Shown: piece by piece, positions 52,148-61,446 of the stretch
Layout of the letters: each line of letters begins with the position of its first letter
Position numbering within the stretch: position 1 is the stretch's first letter
Source: JAGQSZ01 sp049647585
Lineage (GTDB): Bacteria > Actinomycetota > Acidimicrobiia > Acidimicrobiales > Microtrichaceae
Length of the DNA stretch: 64,000 bases
Assembly: GCA_049647585.1 (NCBI GenBank)
Contig: JBARXY010000039.1
Span: 52,484-116,483, forward strand
Reading direction: 5' to 3'
Program-made: the position numbers and the translations under genes
The notes under the pieces: generated by a model
Told to the model about the DNA's origin: nothing
The model's input: only the letters and a program-made list of their open reading frames with translations
Database searches by the model: none

Positions 52148-53611
52148 CTAGTGCTCGGACCGCCAGGTCACCAGCGCGTCGACCAAACCTTCGATGGTAT
52201 GAACTGCCGCCTCGATGTCCACCGATAGTCCCTCTGCGCGGACCTGGTCCGCGGTAATCGGACCGATGACGGCAGTGACCGACGGAACGGCGTCGACTCC
52301 GGCCGCGGCCACAAGATTTCGGACCGACGACGCCGACGTGAACGTCACAACGTCGGCAGTGGCGAGCGCCTCGCGCTCTGATTCGCTTGGTGCCCGTGGA
52401 ATGGTCCTGTAGGCCTCGACGATGTCGACAGTCCAACCCCGTTCACGCAGACCGTCAGGGAGCACTTCTCGGGCGACTGCGGCGCGGGGCAGAAGAACTC
52501 TTCCCCCACCCGAGACCTGTTCAGGGAATGCCTCCAGCAGCGATTCCGCGACAAAGCGATCGGGTTGTAGGTCAGTCACCAAGGAGTGCTCGCCGAGGAC
52601 CGCAGCGGTGCCGGATCCGATCGTCGCGAGTTTCACACCGCCGAGGTCTCGCCCGTCCCGGAGTTCGGAGCAGAATCGGCGTGCGCCGTTCGGTGAAGTG
52701 AGGATCACCCATTCGTAGTCGCGCACGTTCGCTACTGCCTCGCGCAACGCCGCTCCCCCATCGGCCGGGTCAGCGATCTCGAGCGTTGGCACCTCGGCGA
52801 CATCCGCACCGACGCGTCGCAGCTTGTTGGACAGCTGACTCGCCTGTCCGGCAGAACGCGTGACCACGATCTTGAGCCCCAACAGCGGGCGCCGGGTGAA
52901 CCAGTCGAGTGACTGGCGGGCCACCTCACCGACCACGATGGTCGCAGGTGAGCGCAGCGGCTCCGACTCGATCGAATCGAGCGTGGATCGGATGACACTC
53001 TGGTCCGGTCGGGTACCCCATCGGACAGCTGCCACAGGGGTAGATCCGGACAGTCCTCCCGCCATGAGTCGGCGCGAAATCTCAGCGATGTTCGCGACCC
53101 CCATAAGGATGACGATGGTCCCGCCCACCTGGGCGAGTGCCTCCCAACCAACGTCGGCCTTGGCCTTCTTCGGGTCCTCATGGCCAGTGACGATCGTGAC
53201 ACTCGTCGAGGAGTACCGCATGGTGACGGGAATGCCAGCGTAGGCCGGTGCTGCGATCGCCGAGCTGATTCCGGGGACGACCTCGTAGTCCACTCCAGCC
53301 GACTCGAGAGCCAGGGCCTCCTCGGCTCCTCTGGCAAAGACAAACGGATCACCGCCCTTGAGTCGCACCACCTCGAGGCCGGCCAAGCCTCGCTGAACGA
53401 GCAGGTCGTTAATTTCCTCCTGTGGCACAGAGTGACCGTCAGGATCCTTGCCGACAGAGATGATCTCGGCGTCTGCTGGAGCAAGCGAGAGCAGACCAGG
53501 TGCCGAGAGCCGGTCGTGGATGACAGCATCTGCGCTGGCCAGCAACTCGGCGGCGCGAACCGTCAAGAGGCCGGGATCGCCTGGACCTGCACCCACCAGA
53601 TAAACCGTCAT
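52148..53611 (-). CDS. cobA-hemD: Uroporphyrinogen-III C-methyltransferase / uroporphyrinogen-III synthase fusion
   Basis: A 487-residue fusion. Residues 1-245 are the SAM methyltransferase (YLVGAGPGDPGLLTVRAAELL, VRLKGGDPFVFARGAEE, VVPGISSAIAAPAYAGIPVT). Residues about 250-487 are the synthase (GLKIVVTRSAGQASQLSNKL, VILTSPNGARRF, VVTFTSASSVRN, TADQVRAEGL). It closes the tetrapyrrole ring and also makes precursor for siroheme/cobalamin. The fusion is common in actinobacteria. It follows hemC by 51 bases. Confidence 0.93.
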   Translation of the reverse strand: MTVYLVGAGPGDPGLLTVRAAELLASADAVIHDRLSAPGLLSLAPADAEIISVGKDPDGHSVPQEEINDLLVQRGLAGLEVVRLKGGDPFVFARGAEEALALESAGVDYEVVPGISSAIAAPAYAGIPVTMRYSSTSVTIVTGHEDPKKAKADVGWEALAQVGGTIVILMGVANIAEISRRLMAGGLSGSTPVAAVRWGTRPDQSVIRSTLDSIESEPLRSPATIVVGEVARQSLDWFTRRPLLGLKIVVTRSAGQASQLSNKLRRVGADVAEVPTLEIADPADGGAALREAVANVRDYEWVILTSPNGARRFCSELRDGRDLGGVKLATIGSGTAAVLGEHSLVTDLQPDRFVAESLLEAFPEQVSGGGRVLLPRAAVAREVLPDGLRERGWTVDIVEAYRTIPRAPSESEREALATADVVTFTSASSVRNLVAAAGVDAVPSVTAVIGPITADQVRAEGLSVDIEAAVHTIEGLVDALVTWRSEH

Positions 53612-53662
53612 GCAGGTTGTCCTGTCACCGCCACATACACCGTCACGCTGGGAAGCATCACG

Positions 53663-54568
53663 TCAGTCCGACTCGATCTCTGCGCGCAGTTCGGCGGCCA
53701 GAACCGCCCCTGCCAATGCGTCGCCGAAGGTGGGATCGGTCGGCACTTCGATTGAGCCACGTGCCACGTGCCCTCCGACATGTCGAGCGAGCACGCCTCG
53801 CAATGTCAGTCCGCCTGAGTCGTTGAACGAGGCGTGTGCGCCGGCGGGCAGCGAACAGTCACCGCCCAGCTCTGCCAGGAAGTCACGCTCGGCCTGGACG
53901 CGACGCCTGCTGGCAGCGTGATCGATGGCTGCCAGCAACTCGATCACTTCCACATCATCGGTTCGGCATTCGATACCGAGCGCCGCTTGGGAGACCTGCG
54001 GGACGAACGATTCGGGATCGAGAAACTCGGTGATGTGTTCGCCAAGGCCCAGCCGCTCCAGCGCCACTCCTGCAACCACGATCGCGTCGAACTGGTCCGC
54101 CTTGGAGAGCCGGGTCGCCATGTTTCCTCGCAGCTCGGCGAACACCAGGTCCGGTCGGGCGTCGGACAGCAACGCCCGACGACGGGCCGAGCCGGTCGCC
54201 ACAACGGCGCCCCGCGGAAGTTCCGCAAGCTTCGACCCGATGAGCGCATCGCGCGGGTCACCACGTTCGGGGATCGCGGCGAGCGTCAGACTCTGCACGG
54301 TCACAGCCGTCAGGTCCTTGGCCGAATGGACAGCAGCGTCCGCACGACCGTCAAGGATCGCGGCCTGAACCTCGGTCGCGAACACTCCCTTGCCACCGAT
54401 CTCGGAGAGGGGAACATCGAGTCGGCGGTCACCCTCGGTCGTTGTAGGCACAAGAGCCACTTCGAGACCCGGGTGTGCTGCGCTCAAAAGTCCCGCGACG
54501 TGTTCTGCCTGCCACATTGCCAACGCCGAAGCGCGGGTGGCCAGGCGAAGTGTCGGTCGGTCGGTCAC
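53663..54568 (-). CDS. hemC: Hydroxymethylbilane synthase
   Basis: A 301-residue enzyme polymerising four porphobilinogens. Seen: LRLATRASALAMWQAEHV, VHSAKDLTAV, LAAIPERGDPRDALIG, and the cofactor-binding cysteine in LAELGGDCSLPAGAHA, a slightly unusual form of the normal GGC motif. Eleven bases downstream of hemA. Confidence 0.94.
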   Translation of the reverse strand: MTDRPTLRLATRASALAMWQAEHVAGLLSAAHPGLEVALVPTTTEGDRRLDVPLSEIGGKGVFATEVQAAILDGRADAAVHSAKDLTAVTVQSLTLAAIPERGDPRDALIGSKLAELPRGAVVATGSARRRALLSDARPDLVFAELRGNMATRLSKADQFDAIVVAGVALERLGLGEHITEFLDPESFVPQVSQAALGIECRTDDVEVIELLAAIDHAASRRRVQAERDFLAELGGDCSLPAGAHASFNDSGGLTLRGVLARHVGGHVARGSIEVPTDPTFGDALAGAVLAAELRAEIESD

Positions 54569-54579
54569 CGGGCTTTGAA

Positions 54580-55914
54580 TCAGTCCAGGCCGAACAGGTC
54601 TCGGACCGACTCCGTCAAACGGTCGCCCCGTCCCGAACCCGACGAGTCCTTGAGCCGAACCGATGGTTCATGGAGGAGCTTCGCGATGACGGCCCGGGTC
54701 AGTGCGTCAACGGCTTCGATCTGGGACTCATCGAGTCCGGACAACCTGTTGGAGAAGCGCTCCAGTTCGCCCTGGCGGACCTGCTCCGCCCGCGAACGCA
54801 GGGAAGTGATCACCGGAGCGGCCTCACGGGCCTCCACCAGAGTTGCGAACCGACCGATCTCCTCGTCGACGATCTGGTTCACAGCGTGGGCCTCGGCGTG
54901 ACGGGCAGCGAGGTTCGCCTCGGTCAGCTTGGAGATCGTCTCCATGTCGATGATCCCTACGCCGTCGAGCTTCGCAAGAGTCGGGTCGACGTCGCGGGGC
55001 ATCCCGACGTCCACCACCAACAGCGGGCGGTCACCGGAGACCACTTCCTTCGGCAGATCCGCAAGTGTGATGATCGGTTCGTCGGCACCGGTTGCGGTCA
55101 TCAGCAACTCGGCACCCTCCAACGCCTGGGTCATGTCGGACAGGGAGCTTGTCTGGATGCGGTCGAAACCGTTCTGGAACCGGATCTGTTCTGCGAGCGA
55201 CTCGGCCCGTTCGATTGAGCGGTTGACGATTACCAACTCGTTCACATCGGCCGCGGCCAGGAACGACGCCATGCCCTTGGCCATGGAACCCGCGCCGACA
55301 ACGACGGCACGTCGCCCCTCGAGTCCAGCAGCTGCCGCGCTACCTACACACTTGGAATCGGCCAGGTCGGCAGTGGTGTCGGTGAAATGTTCACCGGCAA
55401 GGATCACCGCCGCTTGCGAAACGGATGTCACGTGGTGAGAGATACGTGTCTCGGTGCGGGCCCGCTTACCAACGCCGACGGCGTGGCGGAAGATCATGTT
55501 CATGGAGCGCCGTGAGGTGCCCTCGTCCCGGGCGATCTCCCAGGCACGACGGACCTGACCCAAGATTTCGTGCTCGCCGGGGACTGCCGAATCGAGACCC
55601 GCAGAAACCTCGAACAGGTGGCGGATCGCCTGGTCGTCGTACTGCATGTACAGACTGTCGGCGAACTCGTCCGGGGGCAGGAAAGTCAGGTCGCTGAAGA
55701 AGTCACGAACCTGGCAGTAAGCCGCATGGAACTTCTCGGCCACCAGATAGACCTCGGTGCGGTTGCAGGTGGCCAGCACCACCGCTTCGCTGACATCGGG
55801 GGCATCGTCGAGAGCATGGAGGAGTTTGGGCAGGCGATCGCCCGACACAACCATCCGCTCGAGCAGCTCAAGTGAGGCTGTCCGGTGGTTCGCACCGATT
55901 ACCACTACAGACAC
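54580..55914 (-). CDS. hemA: Glutamyl-tRNA reductase
   Basis: First committed enzyme of the C5 heme route, 444 residues. Catalytic cysteine in VLATCNRTEVYLV; GANHRTASLELLERMV at the N-terminus; EHEILGQVRRAWEIA; NADPH site VVGAGSMAKGMASFL. An extra run (DLADSKCVGSAAAAGLEGRR) precedes the nucleotide-binding domain. GTG start at 55914. It overlaps the siroheme gene by ten bases, so the operon is tightly coupled to rex. Confidence 0.95.
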   Translation of the reverse strand: MSVVVIGANHRTASLELLERMVVSGDRLPKLLHALDDAPDVSEAVVLATCNRTEVYLVAEKFHAAYCQVRDFFSDLTFLPPDEFADSLYMQYDDQAIRHLFEVSAGLDSAVPGEHEILGQVRRAWEIARDEGTSRRSMNMIFRHAVGVGKRARTETRISHHVTSVSQAAVILAGEHFTDTTADLADSKCVGSAAAAGLEGRRAVVVGAGSMAKGMASFLAAADVNELVIVNRSIERAESLAEQIRFQNGFDRIQTSSLSDMTQALEGAELLMTATGADEPIITLADLPKEVVSGDRPLLVVDVGMPRDVDPTLAKLDGVGIIDMETISKLTEANLAARHAEAHAVNQIVDEEIGRFATLVEAREAAPVITSLRSRAEQVRQGELERFSNRLSGLDESQIEAVDALTRAVIAKLLHEPSVRLKDSSGSGRGDRLTESVRDLFGLD

Positions 55915-56723
55915 GCGAGGATTCTCTCCTTCGCTTCAACTAGGCGACCCGCTTGTACTAGGTCAAGGATGCTCCCATCGAAGGCCGAGTGCCAGTCGAG
56001 GGTGGATCGGCCCGACAGTTCCGCGCTTTCAGCGGTCTGAGCAGACCCCGGACCGGGGGGTTGGCCCACACGTGCACGGAGCTGCTCGCGCACTTCGGTC
56101 AGAAGCGCGGCGAACTGGGTCAAGGCGGTTTCGTCCAGACCGAGTAGCTGGTCGACTCCCTCGTCGAGACACTCGGCGACCCAGCGGGCGAGTGCCGGAA
56201 CAGCGTCAGTGGTTCCAGTGCTGGTGGAGACCCCGATTGCGATAGGCCCACGTCGCACCACGGCCGGGAAGGCCAGATCCCCGGCGGCTGCATCATCGGC
56301 CCGGTTGATCAGGATGCCGACCCGTCGAGCAGCGGCTCCGACCATCTCGTTGACCGCCGGATCGTCGGTGGCAGCCACGATCAGAGCAATCATGACCGAC
56401 TGGGTATGGCGATCGGCCGGATCGTGATCGCGATCGCCATCTGGACCGGCACCCCCGTCGCGATCCCGATCAGTACCGGCCCCGCCATCCCGATTGCCAC
56501 CGGAGGCGACTTCGCCGTCTACATCGTCCTGGACGAACTTGCGGAGCTTGAGTTCGACCTGTCCGGCGGACGCCAGATCCTGAAGCGTGGATGACGGTGA
56601 CGGGTCGACAACCACAACGTCGGCTCCAGCGTCCAGAAGCGCTCTTGCCCGTCGGGTTCCGACGGTCCCACCGCCCACGACCAGGCATGTGCGCCCTTCG
56701 ACGCGCAGCTGGACCTGGAGCAT
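55905..56723 (-). CDS. Precorrin-2 dehydrogenase / sirohydrochlorin ferrochelatase-like, with RDGGAG insertion
   Basis: A 272-residue CysG-N/Met8-type protein. NAD site LVVGGGTVGTRRARALLDAG near residue 13 and the later VGILINRADDAAAGDLAFPAVVRRGPIAIGVST in outline. Residues about 70-108, in the loop that normally continues into the second half of the NAD domain, are a low-complexity insertion with two RDGGAGxDxDRD units. This may be neutral growth of a surface loop. Overlaps rex by one base (TAATG) and hemA by ten. Confidence 0.85.
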   Translation of the reverse strand: MLQVQLRVEGRTCLVVGGGTVGTRRARALLDAGADVVVVDPSPSSTLQDLASAGQVELKLRKFVQDDVDGEVASGGNRDGGAGTDRDRDGGAGPDGDRDHDPADRHTQSVMIALIVAATDDPAVNEMVGAAARRVGILINRADDAAAGDLAFPAVVRRGPIAIGVSTSTGTTDAVPALARWVAECLDEGVDQLLGLDETALTQFAALLTEVREQLRARVGQPPGPGSAQTAESAELSGRSTLDWHSAFDGSILDLVQAGRLVEAKERILACL

Positions 56724-57388
56724 TAGTTGGAGCTCGCCGCTTCGGCCTCGATCCGTCGCTCCTCGTGGAAGGCCAGGATCTGCAACTCGATTGCCACGTC
56801 GACGTCTCGGACCAGCACGTCGTGGGGCAGGTCCAGAACGGTCGGTGCGAAGTTCAGGATCGAGCGGATTCCCGTAGCGATCAACTGATCTGCAGCGTCC
56901 TGCGCGGCGGCCGGCGAAGTCGTGATGATGCCGATCGAAATCTCATACTGCGCAACGACATCGGGCAACTCGTCCTCGTGTCGGATCGTCAGCTCCCCGA
57001 CCTTCTGGCCGACCTTGGACTCGTCGACGTCCATGATCGCCACAACCGAGAAGCCACGTTCCTTGAACCCACCGAATTTGGCGAGCGCCGAGCCCAGATT
57101 TCCGGCGCCCACGATGACGCATGGCCAGTCGTGGGTCATGCCGAGCTCACGACGGATCTCGACGAGTAGGTGGTCTACGTCGTAGCCGACTCCCCTGGTT
57201 CCGTAGGAACCGAAGTACGAAAGATCTTTGCGGACCTTGGCGGCATTCACCCCTGCCAACTCGGCTAGTTGCTCAGATGACGCCTTGACCCGACCCTCGT
57301 CCTGAAGTCCTAGGAGGCACCGCTGATACACCGGAAGCCTGGCGATGGTTGCTTCGGGGATTACCCGCCGTCGAGGGGTCGACATCAC
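56723..57388 (-). CDS. rex: Redox-sensing transcriptional repressor Rex
   Basis: A 221-residue regulator that binds DNA when NADH is low and leaves when NADH binds. N-terminal winged helix (LSEQLAELAGVNAAKVRKDLSYFG-like, YGTRGVGYDV), then Rossmann domain with VGAGNLGSALAKFGGF and IGIITTSPAAAQDAADQLIATGI. Start GTG 57388 or ATG 57385. A weak Rex-type site sits 16 bases upstream, suggesting autoregulation. As head of the heme operon it links tetrapyrrole supply to redox state. Confidence 0.95.
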   Translation of the reverse strand: MMSTPRRRVIPEATIARLPVYQRCLLGLQDEGRVKASSEQLAELAGVNAAKVRKDLSYFGSYGTRGVGYDVDHLLVEIRRELGMTHDWPCVIVGAGNLGSALAKFGGFKERGFSVVAIMDVDESKVGQKVGELTIRHEDELPDVVAQYEISIGIITTSPAAAQDAADQLIATGIRSILNFAPTVLDLPHDVLVRDVDVAIELQILAFHEERRIEAEAASSN

Positions 57389-57403
57389 CCCACCGTACAG
57401 AGA

Positions 57404-57421
57404 TTGTTCAACAATTCACAA
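57404..57421. promoter_or_regulatory. Possible Rex operator upstream of rex
   Basis: TTGTTCAACAATTCACAA matches the Rex consensus at 12 of 14 fixed positions; the right half is perfect and the left half has two mismatches. It lies 16 bases upstream of the rex start and 20 bases downstream of the acyl-CoA ligase stop. Autoregulation of rex is common in actinobacteria. Confidence 0.55.
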
Positions 57422-57441
57422 AGTCGCCGGGGCGACATACA

Positions 57442-58932
57442 TCACTTCAGGCGATGTTTGATGATCTTGCCCGTCAGCCCCCGGGGGATCTCATCGACGA
57501 ACCAGACCTTGTTGGGACACTTGTACCCCGGCAGACGCTCGCCGACGAAAGAGATGATGTCGTCCTCTTCGAGGGGAACATCGGGTCTGGCGACGACGTA
57601 GGCCTTAATTGCCTCACCTGTATACGGATGCGGAACTCCGACCACTGCACACGAAGAGATACCCGGATGCTCCAGGAGGACGGCCTCAACCTCGGCGGGG
57701 AACACGTTGAACCCGGAAACGATGATCAGGTCCTTGACCCGGTCCACGAGGAAGAGATATCCGTCGTCGTCGACCACCGCGACATCGCCAGTGTGTAGCC
57801 AACCGTCAGGCGACAGGACCGCGTCCGTTGCTTCCTGGTCATTCCAGTAACCGACAAACACGTTCGGACCGCGGACCCAGATCTCGCCGGCGTCGCCGAC
57901 CAAAACGTCATCGCCGTTCTCGTCGACGATCCGAACCTCTTCGCCGGGGATGGGAATGCCAATCGAACTGAACGGAGCGTCGGTCCCCTGTGGGCTCGTG
58001 ACCACTGGCGACGCCTCGGTCAGTCCATAGCCCTCTTCGAGTGAGAGGCCGAACTTCGCCTCGACCGCCTGGGCGACCTCGACGGGCAGTTTCGCTGCCC
58101 CTGAGACCGCCAAGCGCACGCTCGCCATGACCTCGGGACCGACGCCCGGGACGCCGACCCATGCCGCCCACATGGTGGGGGGACCGGAGATTGTCGTGAC
58201 ACCGTGCTTCTCGATGGACTCGAGTCCCGATACGGGGTCGAAACGCTCGACCAACAGAACGGTTGCGCCGGCGATCAATGACATGCCAAGAACCACGTTG
58301 AGTCCAAAGATGTGGAACAGCGGCAGGACTCCGAAGGACACGTCATCGGCGAACTGGGTGTCCTCGGCCGAGGCCATCACCTGACGCAGATTGGCGTACA
58401 GGTTGCCGTGGGTCAGCATCGCCGCCCGGGGTGCGCCCGCGGTTCCCGAGGTGTAGATGAGTACCGCAAGGTCATCGGAGCCACGCTCGACGATCGGCAG
58501 GATCGCATCGGTCGTGACAGCGTCCATGGTCATGCCGCCAACGGGTTCGAAACCCGCCCCGATCAGGAACTCGACACTGGGGAACTCGGACAGATCGATG
58601 CCTTCGACGGCCTTGCGTCCGGATGGTCCGACGATGACCGCGCGGGCGCCGACGGTGTTGATCTCGGAGCGGATGGCGGCACTCGGACTGGTGGGGTTGA
58701 GCGGCACGGCCACCAAACCGGCTCCCAGGGCGGCCAGGTACGAAACGACGAAATAGCGGTTGTTGCCCGACAGGATCGCCAGACGGTCACCAGGCTCCAG
58801 GCCGAGGCCGATCAGGCCGGAGCGGAGGGCGTCGACCTGCTCACGCAAGGCTCCGTAGGTCGTGGGCTTGCCGCGACTGATCAGGGCACGGCTGTCCGCC
58901 GGATGAGGTTGGATGATCGAGGCCAGGTTCAC
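57442..58932 (-). CDS. Acyl-CoA ligase (AMP-forming)
   Basis: A 496-residue ANL-family enzyme that activates a fatty or aromatic acid to its CoA ester. Seen: VLIYTSGTAGAPRAAMLTHGNL, YGLTEASPV, WLHTGDVAVVDDDGYLFLVDRVKDLIIVSGFNVFPAEVE in outline, and the C-terminal lysine in RGLTGKIIKHRLK. Substrate not evident. GTG start at 58932. It ends 53 bases upstream of the rex start, transcribed the same way. Confidence 0.9.
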   Translation of the reverse strand: MNLASIIQPHPADSRALISRGKPTTYGALREQVDALRSGLIGLGLEPGDRLAILSGNNRYFVVSYLAALGAGLVAVPLNPTSPSAAIRSEINTVGARAVIVGPSGRKAVEGIDLSEFPSVEFLIGAGFEPVGGMTMDAVTTDAILPIVERGSDDLAVLIYTSGTAGAPRAAMLTHGNLYANLRQVMASAEDTQFADDVSFGVLPLFHIFGLNVVLGMSLIAGATVLLVERFDPVSGLESIEKHGVTTISGPPTMWAAWVGVPGVGPEVMASVRLAVSGAAKLPVEVAQAVEAKFGLSLEEGYGLTEASPVVTSPQGTDAPFSSIGIPIPGEEVRIVDENGDDVLVGDAGEIWVRGPNVFVGYWNDQEATDAVLSPDGWLHTGDVAVVDDDGYLFLVDRVKDLIIVSGFNVFPAEVEAVLLEHPGISSCAVVGVPHPYTGEAIKAYVVARPDVPLEEDDIISFVGERLPGYKCPNKVWFVDEIPRGLTGKIIKHRLK

Positions 58933-59009
58933 CGGGATCGGACACTAGCCGAGACCCCAGGTGACAACTGTCTCAGCAAATCCGAGGACGACTGACCGAA
59001 CGCCTCTGA

Positions 59010-59102
59010 CTACTTGGGAGCGAGGATGACGAGTTGCAGGAAGGTGGCGCCGATGATGAACAGCAGCAACACGATGATTGCGATCGTCGTGTTGCGCCTC
59101 AT
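59010..59102 (-). CDS. 30-residue single-pass membrane peptide
   Basis: A short frame reading MRRNTTIAIIV, then a hydrophobic run to about residue 27, and ending LAPK. Its ATG overlaps the TGA of the SAM adenosyltransferase gene (ATGA), so it is placed for coupled translation. Positive N-terminus and a single 20-residue helix fit an inner-membrane small protein. Not in the usual size range for automatic calls. Reality is likely but not proven. Confidence 0.55.
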   Translation of the reverse strand: MRRNTTIAIIVLLLFIIGATFLQLVILAPK

Positions 59103-60001
59103 CGGGCGATTCTTCCGGGCGCCGTTGACAGCCTGACGGGAGTCGTCACGTCTGACTGCTCGGATCGCCCCGCACCCGACTCCTGCTCGGAGCCGCCCAG
59201 ATCGCTCAGCGTCAGCGGATCCTCGGTCTCCACCCGGAACTCCTCGGCTGCCGATGCCTGGTTGCAGACAAGGGCGAGCGCGCCGTAGCTGTCGGTGACC
59301 ATTCCGACCGCGCCGGTGCCGATTTCACTGAAGGAACCGACACGACGGACGGTGCGGGACGTCGAGTCGGAGCGCACCGTGAACACATCGCCCAGCGCGT
59401 CGACCTCGGCCGGGTCGGCGTTCAGTTGGACGTTGCCGTAGTGGTCGATCCAGAGAACCTCGACCACGAGTCCCTCGTCGGTCTGTTCAGGGATCGGAAG
59501 CGTTCCCGGTAGCAGGCTGGCTGTCGAGATCAACTCGCCCAGGTCCTCGAAGGGGACCCCGTTGCACAGGTGCGCTGCAGCGGGAGCGAAAATATCACGA
59601 CCATCGAAGAGCGAACCGGCACTGGCTAGCTGGTACTCGGGGTTGTTCAGCCAGACCGCCCTGGTCGCTCCTCCGGCCACCGCGACCGCTGCGGCGAGTA
59701 CGCCGTTGTCGGGACCGATCAGAACGGATTGGCCGTCGCCGACCTCGACCGCGATCGGACGACGTTGGGAACCGACTCCGGGGTCAACCACCGCGAGCAC
59801 CACGCCTGGAGCCAGGTACTGGGCGCAGCGACCGAGGGTCAGGCCGCCGGCGCGGACGTCGTACGGCGGAACCTCGTGGGTAATGTCGATCACCAGCGCT
59901 CCGGGAGCGAGTTGGCGGATGACGCTGTGGACCACCCCGACGAACTCATCGGTGTGGCCGTAGTCGGACATGAACGAGATCGTGTCGTAACGGAGAGCCA
60001 T
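59099..60001 (-). CDS. SAM hydroxide adenosyltransferase (DUF62 family)
   Basis: A 300-residue enzyme of the fluorinase/chlorinase/DUF62 superfamily. Seen: ISFMSDYGHTDEFVGV, VIDITHEVPPYDVRAGGLTL, VLAVVDPGVGSQRRPIAVE, LIGPDNGVLAAAVAV, and the C-terminal domain WIDHYGNVQLNAD. Most members use water or hydroxide to convert SAM to adenosine and methionine. The C-terminal about 30 residues are an unrelated low-complexity tail. It follows proC by 15 bases. Confidence 0.88.
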   Translation of the reverse strand: MALRYDTISFMSDYGHTDEFVGVVHSVIRQLAPGALVIDITHEVPPYDVRAGGLTLGRCAQYLAPGVVLAVVDPGVGSQRRPIAVEVGDGQSVLIGPDNGVLAAAVAVAGGATRAVWLNNPEYQLASAGSLFDGRDIFAPAAAHLCNGVPFEDLGELISTASLLPGTLPIPEQTDEGLVVEVLWIDHYGNVQLNADPAEVDALGDVFTVRSDSTSRTVRRVGSFSEIGTGAVGMVTDSYGALALVCNQASAAEEFRVETEDPLTLSDLGGSEQESGAGRSEQSDVTTPVRLSTAPGRIAR

Positions 60002-60016
60002 TCGGCTCGAACGCTA

Positions 60017-60808
60017 CTAGTGGGAACGCAGTTCGCGGGAACGCTCGGTTGCCGCGCTGATGGCATCGATGATCGTGGCACGCAGCGCGCCCTGTTCCAT
60101 GACACGCAGGCCGGCAGCGGTGGTGCCAGCAGGTGAGGTGACCGCGGCGCGCAGAGCCTCGGGGCCATCGGAGCTGTTGGCCAACAGAGTGGCGGATCCA
60201 AGGAGGGTCTGACGCACGAGTTGATCCGCGGTAGCTCGGGGCAGGCCTTCGAGAACGCCGGCCTCGATCATTGCCTCGGCAATCAGAAAGACGTAAGCGG
60301 GGCCGGAGCCGGACAGGCCGGTGACGGCGTCTAGGGCCGACTCGGGCAGCCGCGCCACGGTACCTACCGCGCCGAGAATGCTCTCGGCCCAGACCATGTC
60401 GTCCTCGGTGACGTGTGCTCCACCGGCGATCGCCGCAGCGCCTGCGCCGACAAGTGCCGGCGTGTTCGGCATCGCCCGAATGACCGGAATGCCCGGACCC
60501 ATCACCGCTTCGAGCGAAGCGATCTCGACACCAGCCGCGATCGACAGGACCCGTTCGACGCCCAGGGAGCTGGCTGCCGCTAGCGCACTCGCAGCGTCGG
60601 CAGGTTTGGTTGCGAGAATGACTGAGGTCGCGGCCACCAGGTCCTCGGTGACGGTCACGTCCGGAAAAGCACGACGCAGTTCCTCGCGCCTTGCTTCGGA
60701 CACCTCGGCGACAGCCACATCGCCTGCTTTGAGTAGGCCATCGGCGAGCAACCCGGTCAGGAGCGCCTCGCCCATTCGTCCCCCGCCGATCAACTCCAGT
60801 GCATGCAT
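60017..60808 (-). CDS. proC: Pyrroline-5-carboxylate reductase
   Basis: A 263-residue enzyme for the last step of proline synthesis. NAD(P) site LELIGGGRMGEALL; VIRAMPNTPALVGAGA; the signature TGLSGSGPAYVFLIAEAMIEAG and VTSPAGTTAAGLRVME. ATG at 60808. Divergent from the CREST-type gene with a 47-base spacer, which must hold both promoters. Confidence 0.95.
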   Translation of the reverse strand: MHALELIGGGRMGEALLTGLLADGLLKAGDVAVAEVSEARREELRRAFPDVTVTEDLVAATSVILATKPADAASALAAASSLGVERVLSIAAGVEIASLEAVMGPGIPVIRAMPNTPALVGAGAAAIAGGAHVTEDDMVWAESILGAVGTVARLPESALDAVTGLSGSGPAYVFLIAEAMIEAGVLEGLPRATADQLVRQTLLGSATLLANSSDGPEALRAAVTSPAGTTAAGLRVMEQGALRATIIDAISAATERSRELRSH

Positions 60809-60855
60809 ATGGCAAGGGTAGCTGTGGCCCGTGATCGAGCACCTACGATCGGACG

Positions 60856-61446
60856 ATGCGGATCCCGATCACGGCCATCGCATCCCGTGCCGCCGGAAGT
60901 GCGCGGGACCTGATACTGAACCAGCCGCCAAGTCTGGGTGACAGCGACTGCGAGGCGCTGCACGACGGACTGTTCGCCCAGCCGGTCAACACCGTGACCT
61001 CACTGTCATTCCTGGGAGTCGGTTTGTGGGCTGCGGTTCGCGTTCCCTCGGTGCAACGCGAGGATCGGGCCGCTGCAACGGTCTTCGCGTCTCTGGTGGC
61101 GCTCAACGGAGTCGGTAGCGCCGCCTATCACGGCCCGCAGTTCCCGGGTTCACAGACGCTGCACGACGTTCCCGCGTATGGGGTCGTCGTCCTCGGTGCT
61201 GCAGTACCGCTGTGGCGACGCCTTCGAGGGCGCAAGGCGCTACCCGGATGGACCAACGCAAAGGGCTACGGGATGCTGGCCTCGAACGCGGTGGCCGCCG
61301 GGAGCTACGTCGAGGGCCGCAGTGCCAGCCGAATGTGTAAGCCGGATTCGTGGGTGCAGCTGCACGGCCTCTGGCACCTTTCGACCGCCTCGATCATGGC
61401 CATATGGGCAACTGTTCTCTGGCCGGAGGCGGACAGCCATGTCTGA
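60856..61446 (+). CDS. CREST-superfamily (ceramidase-like) membrane protein
   Basis: A 196-residue protein with about five membrane segments. It has the metal-site plan of the alkaline ceramidase/PAQR (CREST) superfamily: S88 and H92 in GSAAYHG, H103-D104 in TLHDVPAYG, and H170 and H174 in LHGLWHLSTA. CREST proteins hydrolyse lipid amides or act as receptors; the substrate here is unknown. It overlaps the acyltransferase gene by eight bases, suggesting joint lipid work. Confidence 0.7.
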   Translation: MRIPITAIASRAAGSARDLILNQPPSLGDSDCEALHDGLFAQPVNTVTSLSFLGVGLWAAVRVPSVQREDRAAATVFASLVALNGVGSAAYHGPQFPGSQTLHDVPAYGVVVLGAAVPLWRRLRGRKALPGWTNAKGYGMLASNAVAAGSYVEGRSASRMCKPDSWVQLHGLWHLSTASIMAIWATVLWPEADSHV

